In this document: positions 17,271-30,835 of the stretch, one piece after another
Layout of the letters: each line of letters starts with the position of its first letter
Numbering within the stretch: position 1 is the first letter of the stretch
Origin: Micromonospora sp. R77
GTDB taxonomy: Bacteria; Actinomycetota; Actinomycetes; Mycobacteriales; Micromonosporaceae
Direction of reading: 5' to 3'
NCBI RefSeq assembly: GCF_022747945.1
Contig: NZ_JALDST010000001.1
Span: forward strand, 744,001-808,000
DNA length: 64,000 nt
Program-made: the position numbers and the translations under genes
The notes under the pieces: generated by a model
Told to the model about the DNA's origin: nothing
Seen by the model: the letters and a program-made list of their open reading frames with translations, nothing else
Databases searched by the model: none

Positions 17271-18449
17271 ATGACGGACAGGCTGAGCGAGCTCACCGCC
17301 GCGGGTGTGGCGGTCTGGCTCGACGATCTTTCCCGGGTACGACTGAGCTCCGGCGGGCTGGACCAGCTCCGCCGGGAGCAGCACGTGGCCGGCGTGACCA
17401 CCAACCCGAGCATCTTCGCCAAGGCGCTCAGTGACGCCACGGAGTACAACTGGCAGCTGACCGACCTCGCCACCCGTGGCATCGAGGTCGAGGAGGCGGT
17501 CCGCATGCTCACCACGTACGACGTGCGGTGGGCGTGCGACGTGATGCGCCCGTCGTACGACGGCAGCGCCGGGGTGGACGGCCGGGTCTCGATCGAGGTC
17601 GACCCCCGGCTGGCCCACGAGACGGCGAAGACCGTCGCCGAGGCCAAGGCGCTCTGGTGGCTGGTCGACCGGCCGAACCTCTTCATCAAGATCCCGGCGA
17701 CCGAGGAGGGCCTGCCGGCGATCACCGCGACCCTGGCCGAGGGGATCAGCGTCAACGTGACCCTGATCTTCGGGCTGGACCGCTACTCGGCGGTGATGGA
17801 GGCCTTCCTCGCCGGCCTGGAGCAGGCCAAGGCGAACGGCCACGACCTGTCGAAGATCGGCTCGGTGGCGTCGTTCTTCGTCTCCCGGGTCGACACCGAG
17901 GTCGACAAGCGACTCGAGAAGATCGGCTCCGACCGGGCGAAGGCGCTGCGCGGCAAGGCCGCCGTGGCCAACGCCCAGCTGGCGTACGAGCGCTACGGCA
18001 AGGTCTTCTCCTCGGACCGCTGGCAGGCCCTGGCCGACGCCGGCGCTCACCCGCAGCGCCCGCTCTGGGCCTCCACCTCGACGAAGAACCCCGACTACCG
18101 GGACGTCATCTACGTCGAGGAGCTGATCGCCCCCGGCACGGTCAACACCATGCCGGAGTCGGTCATCCACGCGTACGCCGACCACGGCGAGACGCGGGGC
18201 GACACCATCACCGGCTCGTACGACGACGCGCGGCAGGTCTTCACCGACCTGGAGGCCGTCGGCGTGGACATGGCCGACGTGATCGCCACCCTGGAGCGCG
18301 AAGGCGTGGAGAAGTTCGAGGCCAGCTGGCTGGAGCTGCTCGAAGGGGTGAAGAAGTCGCTGACCGAGGCGGCGAAGGGCACCGGCGAGCCGAACAAGGC
18401 CGCCAAGGACAACGCGCAGGCCGCCCAGCAGGCCGGGGGCAACGCGTGA
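17271..18449 (+). CDS. tal: Transaldolase
   Basis: A 392-residue transaldolase of the long actinobacterial type. The early signature [12 protein letters not shown] and the Schiff-base lysine in [15 protein letters not shown] are both present, with [19 protein letters not shown] near the end. It moves dihydroxyacetone units between sugar phosphates in the cytoplasm. The ATG at 17271 has AGGGGAG ten bases upstream; an earlier GTG at 17262 lies too close to that site. It starts 16 bases after tkt. Confidence 0.95.
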   Translation: MTDRLSELTAAGVAVWLDDLSRVRLSSGGLDQLRREQHVAGVTTNPSIFAKALSDATEYNWQLTDLATRGIEVEEAVRMLTTYDVRWACDVMRPSYDGSAGVDGRVSIEVDPRLAHETAKTVAEAKALWWLVDRPNLFIKIPATEEGLPAITATLAEGISVNVTLIFGLDRYSAVMEAFLAGLEQAKANGHDLSKIGSVASFFVSRVDTEVDKRLEKIGSDRAKALRGKAAVANAQLAYERYGKVFSSDRWQALADAGAHPQRPLWASTSTKNPDYRDVIYVEELIAPGTVNTMPESVIHAYADHGETRGDTITGSYDDARQVFTDLEAVGVDMADVIATLEREGVEKFEASWLELLEGVKKSLTEAAKGTGEPNKAAKDNAQAAQQAGGNA

Positions 18450-18462
18450 CGATGGGCGCCGT

Positions 18463-18490
18463 CCGCGCCCCGGGGATTCCCGGGGCGCGG
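18463..18490 (+). terminator. Hairpin between tal and pgi
   Basis: CCGCGCCCCGGG (18463-18474) pairs perfectly with 18479-18490 around the 4-base loop GATT. With no T-tract it may be a partial terminator or mRNA stabiliser within the pentose phosphate run. Confidence 0.5.
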
Positions 18491-18522
18491 CCCGCCGTCG
18501 TCCGGCCCGGTCCGGTGGCGAC

Positions 18523-20163
18523 GTGAGCGACCTGCTGGCCGGACCGGTGGACGTGGCGGCCGGGCTGGCCGTGTACGGCGCGGACCCGGTGGACCGGTCC
18601 GCGCCGGCCTCTGTCCGGGCCGCCCTGGTGGCCCGGGACGTCCCCGGCCGGCTGGCCGCGAAGGACCCCACCCTGTGGGGCCCGGCGGCCGAGGCCGAGG
18701 CGCGGACCCGGCTCGGCTGGGTGGACACCCACCTGCGCAGCCGGGAACTGCTCCCCCAGCTCGCCGAGCTGATCGACGAGCTGGCCGACCTGGACCACGT
18801 GGTGCTCGCCGGGATGGGCGGCTCCTCGCTGGCCCCGGAGGTCGTGGCGCGGACCCTGGGTCGCCCGCTGACCGTGCTGGACACCACCGACCCGGGGCAG
18901 GTCCGCGCGGCGCTCGCCGACCGGCTGGACCGTACCGTCGTGGTGATCTCCAGCAAGTCCGGCACGACGGTGGAGACCGACAGCCACCGGCGGGCCTACT
19001 GGCAGGCGTTCCTGGACGCCGGCATGACCGAGGCCGAGGCGGCCCGGCACTTCGTGGTGGTCACCGACCCGGACTCGCCGTTGGCGGCGACCGCCGCCGA
19101 GATGGGCGTGGTCACCATCGTCGCCGACCCGGAGGTCGGCGGCCGGTACTCGGCGCTGACCGCGTTCGGCCTGGTGCCGACGGCGCTGGCCGGGGTGCCG
19201 GTGACCGAGCTGCTCGACGACGCCGAGGCGCTGGCCGGTTCGCTGGGGCAGGACCGGGACAACCCCGGCCTGGCCCTGGGCGTGGCGCTCGGCGCGGCGG
19301 CGACCACCGGCCGGGACACCGTGGCCCTGGTCGGCGACGGCACCGGCCTGGACGGGCTGGGCGACTGGGTCGAGCAGCTACTCGCCGAGTCGACCGGCAA
19401 GGCCGGGCTCGGCATCCTGCCGGTCGTGGTCGAGTCGCCGCAGGCGCCCGGGGCGACCGGGCCCGGCGTGCTCACCGTGGCCTACGGCGGGGCGCTGGCG
19501 GCCGGGGCCGTACCGGGGGTAGGCGGCGCGGACGTGGCGGTCAACGGCCCGCTCGGCGCCCAGTTCCTGACCTGGGAGTACGCCACCGCCGTGGCGGGCG
19601 CGGTGCTCGGCGTCGACCCGTTCGACCAGCCGGACGTCGCGGAGAGCAAGGAGAACACGGCCCGTCTGCTGGCCGCCGGACCGCCGGCCGCGACGCCGTC
19701 GTTCACCGAGGGCGCGATCGAGGTGTACGCCCCGGCGGGCGCCCCCGACGACCTGGCCGGCGTGCTGCGGTGGCTGCTCGACGGGCTCGGCGACGACGGT
19801 TACCTGGCGGTGTCGGCGTACCTCGACCGGCACGCCGACGCGGCCGTGGCCGGCCTGCGCCCGCTGCTGGCCGGGGCGACCGCGCGGCCGGTGACCTTCG
19901 GCTGGGGCCCCCGGTTCCTGCACTCCACCGGCCAGTACCACAAGGGCGGCCCGGCGGTCGGCAGCCATCTTCAGCTGACCGGCGCGGTGACCGCCGACCT
20001 GCCGGTGCCCGGCCGGCCGTACACCTTCGGGGAGCTGCAGGCGGCGCAGGCCGCCGGCGACCGGCAGGCCCTGGCCGACCGGGGGCGACCGGTGCTGCGA
20101 CTGCACCTGACCGACCGGGCGGCCGGCGTGGCCCAGCTTCTCGTTGCGGCCGGACGGACCTGA
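18523..20163 (+). CDS. pgi: Glucose-6-phosphate isomerase
   Basis: A 546-residue phosphoglucose isomerase linking glycolysis and the pentose phosphate pathway. Sugar-isomerase motifs are [12 protein letters not shown] and [14 protein letters not shown]; a later region contains [13 protein letters not shown]. It is the diverged form that follows tal in actinobacteria, where tal and pgi can be fused in other species. The GTG at 18523 lacks a strong ribosome site, but the first residues [14 protein letters not shown] look like a natural start. Confidence 0.93.
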   Translation: MSDLLAGPVDVAAGLAVYGADPVDRSAPASVRAALVARDVPGRLAAKDPTLWGPAAEAEARTRLGWVDTHLRSRELLPQLAELIDELADLDHVVLAGMGGSSLAPEVVARTLGRPLTVLDTTDPGQVRAALADRLDRTVVVISSKSGTTVETDSHRRAYWQAFLDAGMTEAEAARHFVVVTDPDSPLAATAAEMGVVTIVADPEVGGRYSALTAFGLVPTALAGVPVTELLDDAEALAGSLGQDRDNPGLALGVALGAAATTGRDTVALVGDGTGLDGLGDWVEQLLAESTGKAGLGILPVVVESPQAPGATGPGVLTVAYGGALAAGAVPGVGGADVAVNGPLGAQFLTWEYATAVAGAVLGVDPFDQPDVAESKENTARLLAAGPPAATPSFTEGAIEVYAPAGAPDDLAGVLRWLLDGLGDDGYLAVSAYLDRHADAAVAGLRPLLAGATARPVTFGWGPRFLHSTGQYHKGGPAVGSHLQLTGAVTADLPVPGRPYTFGELQAAQAAGDRQALADRGRPVLRLHLTDRAAGVAQLLVAAGRT

Positions 20164-20266
20164 CGTGACGATGGACGAGACGAACCCAGCGGAGCGAGGA
20201 GGCACCGTGAGCGGCGACGAGCACGCCGGTGCTGCGAGCCCCGCAGTCGCGAATCGAGGAGATACG

Positions 20267-21781
20267 GTGAACCCGCTGCGCGACCCCCAGGACCGGCGAC
20301 TGCCACGGATCCCGGAGCCCTGCGCTCTGGTGATCTTCGGCGTCACCGGTGACCTGGCGCGGAAGAAGTTGCTGCCGGCGGTCTACGACCTGGCGAACCG
20401 AGGGCTGCTGCCGCCCGGTTTCGTGGTCCTGGGCTTCGCCCGGCGGGACTGGGGTGACGGGGACTTCGAGACCCTGGCCTGCGAGGCCGCCCGCAAGCAC
20501 GCCCGCACCCCCTGGCGGGACGAGGTCTGGGCCCGGCTGGCCGGCAACATCAAGTTCGTGGGCGGCTCGTTCGACGACGACGCGGCCTTCGACCAGCTGG
20601 CCACCACGCTGGACGAGCTGCGCACCAGCCACGGCATCCCGGGCAACGCCGCCTTCTACTTCTCCATCCCCCCGGCGGCCTTCCCGGTGGTGCTCAAGCA
20701 GCTGGCCCGCACCGGCATGGCGGACAACGCCAAGTCCGGCGGCTGGCGGCGGGTCGTGGTGGAGAAGCCGTTCGGCAACGACCTGCCCTCCGCGAAGGAG
20801 CTCAACGACCTGGTCGACGACGTGTTCACCGGGCAGGACGTCTTCCGGATCGACCACTACCTGGGCAAGGAGACGGTCCAGAACATCCTGGCCCTGCGGT
20901 TCGCCAACAACCTCTTCGAACCGCTGTGGAACTCCAAGTACGTCGACTCGGTGCAGATCACCATGGCCGAGGACGTCGGCATCGGCACCCGGGCCGGCTT
21001 CTACGACACCGTCGGCACCGCCCGTGACGTGCTGCAGAACCACCTGCTCCAGCTCCTCGCCCTGGTGGCGATGGAGGAGCCCACCAGCTTCGACGCGGAC
21101 GAGATCCGCGCCGAAAAGCTCAAGGTGCTCAAGGCCATCACCGTGCCGAAGGACGTCGCCCGGGACACCGTGCGCGGCCAGTACCTGCCCGGCTGGGTCG
21201 GCGGCGAGCGCGCCGTCGGCTACCTGGACGAGGAGGGCGTGCCCGAGGACTCCACCACGGAGACCTACGTCGCCGTCCGGCTCGGCATCCAGAACCGTCG
21301 GTGGGCGGGGGTGCCGTTCTACATCCGCGCCGGCAAGCGGCTGCCCCGCCGGGTCACCGAGGTGGCCATCATGTTCAAGAAGGCGCCGCACCTGCCGTTC
21401 AACCCGGCGGACATGGAGTCGCTCGGCCCCAACCAGCTGGTCATCCGGGTCCAGCCGGACGAGGGCGTGGTGCTGAAGTTCGGTTCCAAGGTGCCCGGCA
21501 CCACGATGGAGGTCCGCGACATCGCGATGGACTTCCAGTACGGCGAGGCGTTCACCGAGTCCAGCCCCGAGGCGTACGAGCGGCTCGTGCTGGACGTGCT
21601 GATCGGGGACCGGACGCTCTTCCCGGACGCCGCCGAGGTGGAGCAGAGCTGGCAGGTCGTGGACCCGCTGGAGCACGCCTGGACGGGCACCAAGCCGGAG
21701 CCGTACCGGTCCGGCGAGTGGGGGCCGCGCGCGGCCGACGAGATGCTGGCCCGCGAGGGCCGGGCTTGGAGAAGAGCATGA
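20267..21781 (+). CDS. zwf: Glucose-6-phosphate dehydrogenase
   Basis: A 504-residue enzyme producing 6-phosphogluconolactone and NADPH. The nucleotide-binding start is [19 protein letters not shown] and the active site is [16 protein letters not shown] at 20267, preceded by GAGGAG, gives the family's usual N-terminus [19 protein letters not shown] second GTG at 20207, also behind GAGGAGG, and an ATG at 20171 are in frame, so a longer form cannot be excluded. The stop overlaps opcA (ATGA). Confidence 0.95.
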   Translation: MNPLRDPQDRRLPRIPEPCALVIFGVTGDLARKKLLPAVYDLANRGLLPPGFVVLGFARRDWGDGDFETLACEAARKHARTPWRDEVWARLAGNIKFVGGSFDDDAAFDQLATTLDELRTSHGIPGNAAFYFSIPPAAFPVVLKQLARTGMADNAKSGGWRRVVVEKPFGNDLPSAKELNDLVDDVFTGQDVFRIDHYLGKETVQNILALRFANNLFEPLWNSKYVDSVQITMAEDVGIGTRAGFYDTVGTARDVLQNHLLQLLALVAMEEPTSFDADEIRAEKLKVLKAITVPKDVARDTVRGQYLPGWVGGERAVGYLDEEGVPEDSTTETYVAVRLGIQNRRWAGVPFYIRAGKRLPRRVTEVAIMFKKAPHLPFNPADMESLGPNQLVIRVQPDEGVVLKFGSKVPGTTMEVRDIAMDFQYGEAFTESSPEAYERLVLDVLIGDRTLFPDAAEVEQSWQVVDPLEHAWTGTKPEPYRSGEWGPRAADEMLAREGRAWRRA

Positions 21782-22794
21782 TCGGGCTGTGGGACACCAC
21801 CGGCAACGAGGTGGTCAAGGCGCTCGCCGCCGAACGGCGCAGCGCCGGCGGGGTGGCCAGCGGCATGGCGCTCACCCTGATCGTGGTGGCGGACGAGAAG
21901 CAGGTCCGGGAGGCGGAGGCGGCGGCGACCATCGCCGCGGCCGCCCACCCGTGCCGGATCGTCGTGGTGGTCCGCTCCGACGTCGAACGGGACCGTAACC
22001 GGCTGGACGCCGAGATCGTCGTCGGCGGCCGGCTCGGCCCGTGCGAGGCGGTGGTGACCCGGATGTACGGTCGGCTGGCCCTGCACGCCGAGTCGGTGGT
22101 GATGCCACTGCTGGTGCCGGACGTACCGGTGGTGACCTGGTGGCACGGCGAACCGCCGGTGGAGATCTCCACCGACTTCCTCGGTGTGGTGGCGGACCGC
22201 CGGATCACCGACTGCGCGCAGGCGGCCGACCCGATCGCGGCGCTGAAGCAGCGGGCCGCGGACTACGCCCCCGGCGACACCGACCTGGCCTGGACCCGGA
22301 TCACCCCGTGGCGCACCCTGGTCGCCGGGGCGTTCGACACCACCCAGGCCCGGGTCACCGAGGCGACCGTGGTGGCGCCCCGCACCGACCCGACGGCGGC
22401 GCTGATGCGCGGCTGGCTGGCCGCCCGGCTGGGCATCGACCCGGCCTGGGAGCACACCGACGAATACCCGCGGATGCGCGAGGTGCAGCTGCGCTGCGCC
22501 AACGGCGACGAGCTGACCCTCACCCGGGACGACAGCATCGCGACGTTCCGGCGGACCGGTCAGGACGACCGGACGCTGCCGCTGGTGCGCCGGCCGCTCG
22601 GCGACGAGCTGGCCGAGGAACTGCGGCGGCTCGACGCCGACCAGATCTACGCCGAGGCGCTGGGCACCGCCGCCGGGCTCACCGGGTTGGACGAGCGTCC
22701 CGCCCACCGGCGGCACGTGTGGAAGGACCCGGCGACCGCCCAGCGGGCCGAGGCGGGGATCACCGCGCACGCCGGCGCGACCGCGAACCCGTGA
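21778..22794 (+). CDS. opcA: Glucose-6-phosphate dehydrogenase assembly protein OpcA
   Basis: A 338-residue OpcA protein, a partner needed for assembly or redox control of G6PDH in actinobacteria and cyanobacteria. Typical features are the start [20 protein letters not shown] and the central [19 protein letters not shown]. It is translationally coupled to zwf by a 4-base overlap and followed by pgl, the usual order. Confidence 0.94.
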   Translation: MIGLWDTTGNEVVKALAAERRSAGGVASGMALTLIVVADEKQVREAEAAATIAAAAHPCRIVVVVRSDVERDRNRLDAEIVVGGRLGPCEAVVTRMYGRLALHAESVVMPLLVPDVPVVTWWHGEPPVEISTDFLGVVADRRITDCAQAADPIAALKQRAADYAPGDTDLAWTRITPWRTLVAGAFDTTQARVTEATVVAPRTDPTAALMRGWLAARLGIDPAWEHTDEYPRMREVQLRCANGDELTLTRDDSIATFRRTGQDDRTLPLVRRPLGDELAEELRRLDADQIYAEALGTAAGLTGLDERPAHRRHVWKDPATAQRAEAGITAHAGATANP

Positions 22795-22840
22795 GCGGGA
22801 CAGGTGACCGCGAGGCGGTCGGAACACGAGGGCACGACGA

Positions 22841-23614
22841 ATGAGTGAGGCGAGTGTCGCCGTCCACGCCGACGCCGACCTGCTGGCGCAGGCGGTGGCG
22901 GCCCGGCTGGTGGTGAAGCTGCTCGACGCGCAGGCGGACCGGGGTCAGGCCTCGGTGGTGCTGACCGGCGGGCGGATCGCCGCGGCGGTGTACCGGGCGG
23001 TGGCGGCGCTGCCGGCCCGGGACGCGGTGGACTGGTCCCGGGTCGACGTCTGGTGGGGTGACGAGCGTTTCCTGCCGGCCGGCGACCCGGAGCGCAACGA
23101 GACCCAGGCCCGGGCGGCGCTGCTGGACGCGGTGCCGCTGGACCCGGCCCGGATCCACCCGATGCCGGCCTCCGACGGCCCGGCCGGCAACGACCCGGAG
23201 GGGGCCGCCGCCCGGTACGCCGAGGAGCTGGCCGTCGCGGCCCGCCCGGGGCACGCCGCGCTCCCCCACTTCGACGTGCTGATGCTGGGCGTGGGCGAGG
23301 ACGGGCACGTGGCGTCGGTCTTCCCGGAGCACCCGGTGCACCACGACAACCGGCCGGTCAGCGCGGTGCGGGGCAGCCCGAAGCCGCCGCCGGTGCGGAC
23401 CACGCTCACCCTGCCGGCGATCAACACGGCCGAGGAGGTCTGGCTGGTGGCCAGCGGCGCGGACAAGTCCCGCGCGGTGGGCATGGCGCTGGCCGGGGCG
23501 GGTCCGGTGCAACTGCCGGCGGCGGGGGCGCACGGCGTCGCACGTACCCTCTGGCTGCTGGACCGGGCCGCGGCGGCCGACGTGCCGGCCCGCCTGCGCA
23601 GCGTGCGGAAGTGA
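22841..23614 (+). CDS. pgl: 6-phosphogluconolactonase
   Basis: A 257-residue member of the glucosamine/gluconolactone isomerase-like family that hydrolyses 6-phosphogluconolactone. Motifs include VDVWWGDERFLPAGDPE and MLGVGEDGHVASVFP (active-site GxGxDGH-like). It ends the pentose phosphate run 46 bases after opcA, and faces rbpA across a 40-base convergent gap. Confidence 0.94.
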   Translation: MSEASVAVHADADLLAQAVAARLVVKLLDAQADRGQASVVLTGGRIAAAVYRAVAALPARDAVDWSRVDVWWGDERFLPAGDPERNETQARAALLDAVPLDPARIHPMPASDGPAGNDPEGAAARYAEELAVAARPGHAALPHFDVLMLGVGEDGHVASVFPEHPVHHDNRPVSAVRGSPKPPPVRTTLTLPAINTAEEVWLVASGADKSRAVGMALAGAGPVQLPAAGAHGVARTLWLLDRAAAADVPARLRSVRK

Positions 23615-23644
23615 GCAGCGGGCAACGGTCGTAGCTGCCCGTCG

Positions 23645-23670
23645 CCGCGGTCGGTCAGGACCGGCCGCGG
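23645..23670. terminator. Convergent hairpin overlapping the rbpA stop
   Basis: CCGCGGTCGGTC (23645-23656) and GACCGGCCGCGG (23659-23670) pair with a single mismatch and a 2-base gap. They lie at the junction of convergent pgl and rbpA. Confidence 0.5.
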
Positions 23671-23999
23671 CGGCGGCGCAGGGCGGCCAGCGCCTCGGCG
23701 AGGATGGCCTCCCCCTCTTCGGGGGAGCGCCGCTCCTTCACGTACGCCAGGTGGCTCTTGAAGGGCTCGGCCCGGGCCCGGCCGGGCGGGTTCTGCGCGT
23801 CGGGGCCGGCGGGCTGGCCGCAGTGCGGGCACTCCCAGCCCGGCGGCGTCTCCGCCTCGGCGGCGATCTGGATCTCGACCCGGTGGTCGTTGCGGCACCA
23901 GTAGGTGACCGCGCGGCGTGGGGCCGGCGCATAGCGCTCGGTGAGTCGTTCGGGACCGGACCCGATCCGGGTGCCTCGGAAGGTGTTGCCAGTCAGCAC
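23655..23999 (-). CDS. rbpA: RNA polymerase-binding protein RbpA
   Basis: A 114-residue actinobacteria-specific transcription factor that binds RNA polymerase and the primary sigma factor and helps open promoters. The RbpA core YWCRNDHRVEIQ...WECPHCG is present, followed by the basic linker and the C-terminal sigma-interaction helix (HLAYVKERRSPEEGEAILAE). The GTG at 23999 has AGGAG six bases upstream and gives the typical start VLTGNTFRGTRIG. Confidence 0.95.
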   Translation of the reverse strand: MLTGNTFRGTRIGSGPERLTERYAPAPRRAVTYWCRNDHRVEIQIAAEAETPPGWECPHCGQPAGPDAQNPPGRARAEPFKSHLAYVKERRSPEEGEAILAEALAALRRRRGRS

Positions 24000-24067
24000 G
24001 CTGCGCTCCTGTCGTGGTGCGGGGACCACCGCTCAGGGCGGGCGGCGGGGCGGTGCCGTGCGGGCGG

Positions 24068-24110
24068 AGAAGAAAACTGCGCGCGGCCCGCCGTGACGGA
24101 CCGCGCGCAG
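24068..24110 (-). terminator. Rho-independent terminator after secG
   Basis: On the minus strand a 10-bp perfect stem CTGCGCGCGG/CCGCGCGCAG (24110-24101 with 24086-24077) is followed by TTTTCTTCT. This is the clearest stem-plus-T-tract terminator in the window. It separates secG from rbpA. Confidence 0.85.
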
Positions 24111-24132
24111 ATTGTACGACCTGACGGGCTGG

Positions 24133-24393
24133 CTATGCCCCGCTGCTCATCTGGAGGCGGAGCCAGAGCCCGATCCCCACGATGCAGGCGAACCAGACGA
24201 TCCCCACCAGGACGGTGTAGCGGTCGAGGTTCTTCTCGGCCACCGACGACCCGGCGAGGCTGGAGCTGACGCCACCGCCGAACATGCTCGACATCCCGCC
24301 ACCCTTACCTCGGTGCAGCAGGATGAGCAGGGTGAGCATGATGCTCGTGATGATCAACAACACGATCAACGTGTATGCGAACGCGATCGGCAT
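24133..24393 (-). CDS. secG: Preprotein translocase subunit SecG
   Basis: An 86-residue protein with two transmembrane helices (FAYTLIVLLIITSIMLTLLI and YTVLVGIVWFACIVGIGLWL) joined by the conserved loop HRGKGGGMSSMFGG. It is part of the SecYEG channel. It follows tpiA, as in most actinobacteria, and is separated from rbpA by a rho-independent terminator. A possible -10 TATCCT lies about 80 bases upstream of the ATG at 24393. Confidence 0.95.
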   Translation of the reverse strand: MPIAFAYTLIVLLIITSIMLTLLILLHRGKGGGMSSMFGGGVSSSLAGSSVAEKNLDRYTVLVGIVWFACIVGIGLWLRLQMSSGA

Positions 24394-24488
24394 GGTCGGG
24401 GTCAGTCCTCTCGTAGCGATCATCTGCCCGGGCTGGTCGGGCGTGCGGCACCGGCCTGCGGACGGGCAGAGTCCAGGATAGCGAGCGA

Positions 24489-25279
24489 TCAGCGGGTGAT
24501 GTGCTCCGGGAACCGGCAGATCTTCGCGAACTCCTCGGCGTCCAGGCTCGCACCGCCGACCAGGGCCCCGTCCACGTCCGGCTGGGCCATGATCGAGGCG
24601 ACGTTCGAGGACTTGACCGAACCGCCGTAGAGGATCCGGACCTGGTCCGCCGTGCCCTGGTCGTAGGTCTCGACCAGCCGCTTGCGGACCTCCCCGCACA
24701 CCTCCTGGGCGTCCTCCGGAGTGGCCGTCTTGCCGGTGCCGATCGCCCAGACCGGCTCGTACGCCACGACGACCTTGGTGACCTGCTCGGGGGTGAGCCC
24801 CTTCAGGGCGCCGTCGAGCTGGTCGCAGCAGTGCGGCACGTGCCGCAGCTGCTCCCGGATCTCCAGCCCCTCGCCGATGCAGAGGATCGGGGTGAGCCCG
24901 TTGGCCAGCGCGGCGGCCACCTTGGCGTTGACGATCGCGTCGTCCTCGTAGTGGTACTGCCGGCGCTCGGAGTGCCCGACCGTCACGTACGTGCAGCCCA
25001 GCTTGGCCAGCATCGCACCGGAGATGTCCCCGGTGTACGCCCCCGACTGGTACGGCGACAGGTCCTGCGCGCCGTACCCGATCAGCAGCTTGTCGCCGTC
25101 CACCGCGGTCTGCACGGTGCGCAGGTCGGTGAAGGGCGGCAGGACCACCGTCTCGACGTCGGTGAGCTGCTTCTCGGTGAGGCTCGCCGCGAGCTTCTGC
25201 AGCAGCAGGTTCGCCTCGAGGTGGTTCAGGTTCATCTTCCAGTTGCCGGCCATCAGCGGCCGGCGGGTGAAGCCCGCCA

Positions 25280-25280
<1 letters not shown>
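24489..25280 (-). CDS. tpiA: Triosephosphate isomerase
   Basis: A 263-residue TIM-barrel enzyme interconverting dihydroxyacetone phosphate and glyceraldehyde 3-phosphate. Active-site signatures are AGNWKMN (lysine), VGHSERR (histidine), [14 protein letters not shown] (glutamate) and YGGSVKSSN (phosphate loop). The ATG shares one base with the pgk stop. Confidence 0.97.
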
Positions 25281-27741
<2,461 letters not shown>

Positions 27742-27744
27742 CTA

Positions 27745-28725
27745 TCAGACCACGAGCATGTCGGGCGTGACGGCTGCTTCCGTATCCGGGATACCCAGGT
27801 CGCGGGCCCGCTTGTCGGCGAGCGCCAGCAGCCGGCGGATCCGGCCCGCGATGGCGTCCTTGGTCAGCGGCGGATCGGCCAGCGCGCCCAGCTCCTCCAG
27901 CGAGGCCTGCCGGTGCTCCAGCCGCAGCCGGCCGGCCGAGGTCAGGTGGTTGGGGGCGTCGTCGGCGAGGATCTCCAGCGCGCGGGTGACCCGGGCCGCC
28001 GCGGCGACCGCCGCGCGGGCCGAACGGCGCAGGTTGGCGTCGTCGAAGTTCGCCAGCCGGTTCGCGGTGGCCCGCACCTCGCGGCGTACCCGGCGCTCCT
28101 CCCAGGCCAGCACGCTGGAGTGCGCTCCTATCCGGGTGAGCAGCGCGGCGATCGCGTCACCGTCCTTGACCACCACCCGGTCGACCTGGCGGACCTCGCG
28201 GTTCTTGGCGACGATGCCGATCCGGCGGGCAGCGCCGACCAGCGCGAGCGCCGACTCCGGGCCGGGGCAGGTGATCTCCAGCGCGCTGGAGCGGCCCGGC
28301 TCGGTCAGCGAACCGTGCGCCATGAACGCGCCCCGCCACGCCGACACGGCGCAGCAGACGTTGGCGGCGACCACGTGCGGCGGCAGGCCGCGTACGGGCC
28401 GGCCGCGCACGTCGAGCAGCCCGGTCTGGCGGGCCAGCGCCTCGCCGTCCTTGACCACCCGGACGATGAAATGACTGCCCTTGCGCAGCCCGCCGGAGGC
28501 GAGCACATGGATCTCACTCGGGTAGCCGTAGACCTCGGCGACCTCCCGCCGCAGCCGCCGGGCCACCGCGCCGGTGTCCAGCTCGGCCTCGACCACCACG
28601 CGACCCGACACGATGTGCAGCCCGCCGGCGAAGCGCAGCAGAGCCGCCATCTCCGCCCGTCGGCAGCAGGGCTTGGGCACGTCCACCCGACTCAGCTCGT
28701 CCTTGACCGCAGCCGTCATCGCCAT
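27745..28725 (-). CDS. whiA: WhiA sporulation/cell-division regulator
   Basis: A 326-residue WhiA protein with a degenerate LAGLIDADG-homing-endonuclease-like N-terminal half and a C-terminal helix-turn-helix ([20 protein letters not shown]). In Streptomyces WhiA acts with WhiB on division genes. The ATG at 28725 has GGAGGGG six bases upstream. It is the third gene of the rapZ-yvcK-whiA cluster. Confidence 0.95.
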   Translation of the reverse strand: MAMTAAVKDELSRVDVPKPCCRRAEMAALLRFAGGLHIVSGRVVVEAELDTGAVARRLRREVAEVYGYPSEIHVLASGGLRKGSHFIVRVVKDGEALARQTGLLDVRGRPVRGLPPHVVAANVCCAVSAWRGAFMAHGSLTEPGRSSALEITCPGPESALALVGAARRIGIVAKNREVRQVDRVVVKDGDAIAALLTRIGAHSSVLAWEERRVRREVRATANRLANFDDANLRRSARAAVAAAARVTRALEILADDAPNHLTSAGRLRLEHRQASLEELGALADPPLTKDAIAGRIRRLLALADKRARDLGIPDTEAAVTPDMLVV

Positions 28726-28779
28726 AGTGCGCCCCTCCACGGACCGGTACCGGCGTGTCGCCGGTGATTACGTACGTGC

Positions 28780-29758
28780 TTAACGATCGGCGCCCAGGAC
28801 AGGCACCAGCGCGGCGCCCAGGGCAGCCGGATCATGACGGGGCGTGCCGTCGGTGACGGCGACGGGAGCGAGGACCAGCCGGGCACCCAGCGATTCTGCC
28901 GCACGTTCGACCGCACCGGGATCACCCACCGCCGCGGAGTCCGCCAGCACCAGGTCCAGCTTCAACTCGGGCAGATAGCGACTCAGGGTGGCCAGATGGT
29001 CGGCCAGGGAGAGCCCCCGGGTCTCCTTCTCCGCCACCAGGTTGAGCGTCACCAGCCGTCGGGCCGGGCTGGCGACGATGGCGTGCGCCAGCCCCGGCAC
29101 CAGCAGGTGCGGCAGCACGCTGGTGTACCAGCTGCCCGGCCCGAAGATCAACCAGTCGGCCGCGCCGATCGCCGCGACCGCCTCCGCGCAGGGGGCCGGC
29201 GCGGCGGGCGTCAGCAGCAACGACTCGACCTGCCCGGTGGTCACCGCCACCTGGTGCTGGCCGCGCACCGTACGTACCTCTTCGGGGTGGTCCGGGACCG
29301 CGCCGCGGACCCGGGCCTCGATCCCGACCGGCTGCCGCGACATCGGCAGCACCCGGCCGACCGCGCCGAGCATCGCGCCGGCGTGGTCGAGGGCGGCCAC
29401 CGGGTCGCCGAGCTGCTCCATCAGGCCGCAGAGCACCAGGTTGCCGACGGCGTGCCCGGCCAGCCCGTCCTCCGCCGCACCGGCACCCGCCGACCGCGGC
29501 GAAGCGGTGCTGGAACAGGCCGGCGCTGCGCCGGGTGGCCGGGTGGTCGCCGGCCAGCGCGACCAGGGCCTGCCGCAGGTCGCCCGGGGGCAGGCCGCCG
29601 CGGGCGGCGCGCAGCCGGCCGCTGGAGCCGCCGTCGTCACCGACGGTGACCACCGCGGTGAGGTCCAGGTCCAGTTCGGGTACGCAGTGCCGCAGCGCCC
29701 GCAGGGACGCCGAGAGGCCGTGCCCGCCGCCGAAGGCGACGACCTTCGTACGGGTCAT
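28780..29758 (-). pseudogene. yvcK: YvcK-family (UDP-GlcNAc-binding / CofD-like) gene, interrupted by a frameshift
   Basis: The N-terminal 85-90 codons from ATG 29758 are clear YvcK (MTRTKVVAFGGGHGLSASLR, VTVGDDGGSSGRLR, GLFQHRF). The rest of the family sequence (LAGHAVGNLVLCGLMEQLGD, IFGPGSWYTSVLPHLLVPGL) continues one base out of phase and runs to the stop at 28780. The switch falls at about 29478-29500 in a G-rich stretch and needs one base removed or two added. Read as is, the protein would have about 90 good residues and an unrelated tail. Corrected, it would be about 325 residues, normal for the family, though with around ten extra residues at the break. YvcK links cell-wall precursor level to growth. 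The start overlaps the rapZ stop (ATGA). A sequencing error is the main alternative. Confidence 0.85.
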
Positions 29759-30681
29759 TCCCGCCCCAGGTCCCGGTGCTGCGCGTTGGCGGAGAGCCCC
29801 GACTCGCGCAGCCGCCCGGCCAGTTCCTCGGCGATGGCGACGCTGCGGTGCTTGCCGCCGGTGCAGCCGACCGCCACGGTCAGGTAGCGCTTGCCCTCCC
29901 GCTCGAAACCGGCGGTGGTGGCGTTGACCAGGTCCGCGTACGCGGCCACGAAGGCGTCCGCGCCCTCCTGCCCCAGCACGTACGAGCTGACCGCCTCCTC
30001 CCGCCCGGTGTGCTCCCGCAGCTCCGGCACCCAGTACGGGTTGGGCAGGAAGCGGGCGTCGAGCACGAAGTCGGCGTCCGGCGGGAGACCGTACTTGAAG
30101 CCGAAGGAGATCACGGTGACCCGCAGCCGGCGGGCGTCCTCGCCGCCGAAGAGCTCCTCGACCCGGCGGCGGAGCTGGTTGACGTTCAGGTGGCTGGTGT
30201 CGATGATCACGTCGGCCTGCTCGCGGGCCTCCTCCAGCAGGGCCCGCTCGTTGGCGATGCCGTCGGCGAGCCGCCCCTCGCCCTGCAGCGGGTGCGAGCG
30301 GCGCACGCTCTCGAAGCGGCGGATCAGCACCTCGTCGTCGGCGTCGACGAAGACCACCCGGGGCGAGAACCCGCGCTCCTTCAGCTCCCGGATCGCGCCG
30401 GCCAGGTCGGTGGAGAACGCCCGCGAGCGGACGTCCAGCACCATCGCCGTACGCCGGGCCGCGCCGCCGGCCTTGAAGGCCAGCTCGGCCATGTCCAGCA
30501 TCAGCGCCTGCGGCAGGTTGTCGACCACGTAGTAGCCGACGTTCTCCAGCGCCCGGGCCACCGTGCTGCGGCCGCCGCCGGACAGTCCGGTGACCACCAC
30601 CAGGCTGGTCTCCGCCTCGGTCGGCTGTGTCGCTGTCCCCGCCGGCACCGGGTCCGCCGCCGTCGTCCGCGCCTCGCTCAC
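29755..30681 (-). CDS. rapZ: RapZ-family nucleotide-binding protein
   Basis: A 308-residue P-loop protein with Walker A GLSGGGRST, a kinase-like middle and the conserved C-terminal GCTGGKHRSVAIAEELA metabolite-binding site. Enterobacterial RapZ controls glucosamine-6-phosphate synthase through small RNAs; the actinobacterial role is less clear, but its fixed position before yvcK and whiA suggests cell-wall or growth control. The GTG at 30681 lacks a strong ribosome site. A possible -10 TAGAGT lies at 30742-30737 on the minus strand. Confidence 0.93.
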   Translation of the reverse strand: MSEARTTAADPVPAGTATQPTEAETSLVVVTGLSGGGRSTVARALENVGYYVVDNLPQALMLDMAELAFKAGGAARRTAMVLDVRSRAFSTDLAGAIRELKERGFSPRVVFVDADDEVLIRRFESVRRSHPLQGEGRLADGIANERALLEEAREQADVIIDTSHLNVNQLRRRVEELFGGEDARRLRVTVISFGFKYGLPPDADFVLDARFLPNPYWVPELREHTGREEAVSSYVLGQEGADAFVAAYADLVNATTAGFEREGKRYLTVAVGCTGGKHRSVAIAEELAGRLRESGLSANAQHRDLGRE

Positions 30682-30835
30682 CTGCTACCCCCAGCCGTGG
30701 CGCCGCGGCCGGTCGGCCGCGCATGGTCAATCAGCGACTCTAACTGCTGGGACCCCGCCCGGGATTCCACGGGGTGACGACCGGAACATCGCCTTGTCCG
30801 TTCCCCTCCCCGGTCCCGCCTTCCCGGTCCCACCT

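Noticed and set aside
29470..29510. Programmed ribosomal frameshift in yvcK
   Set aside because: No recognisable slippery codon plus stimulator, and the family is encoded in one frame elsewhere; mutation or sequence error is simpler.
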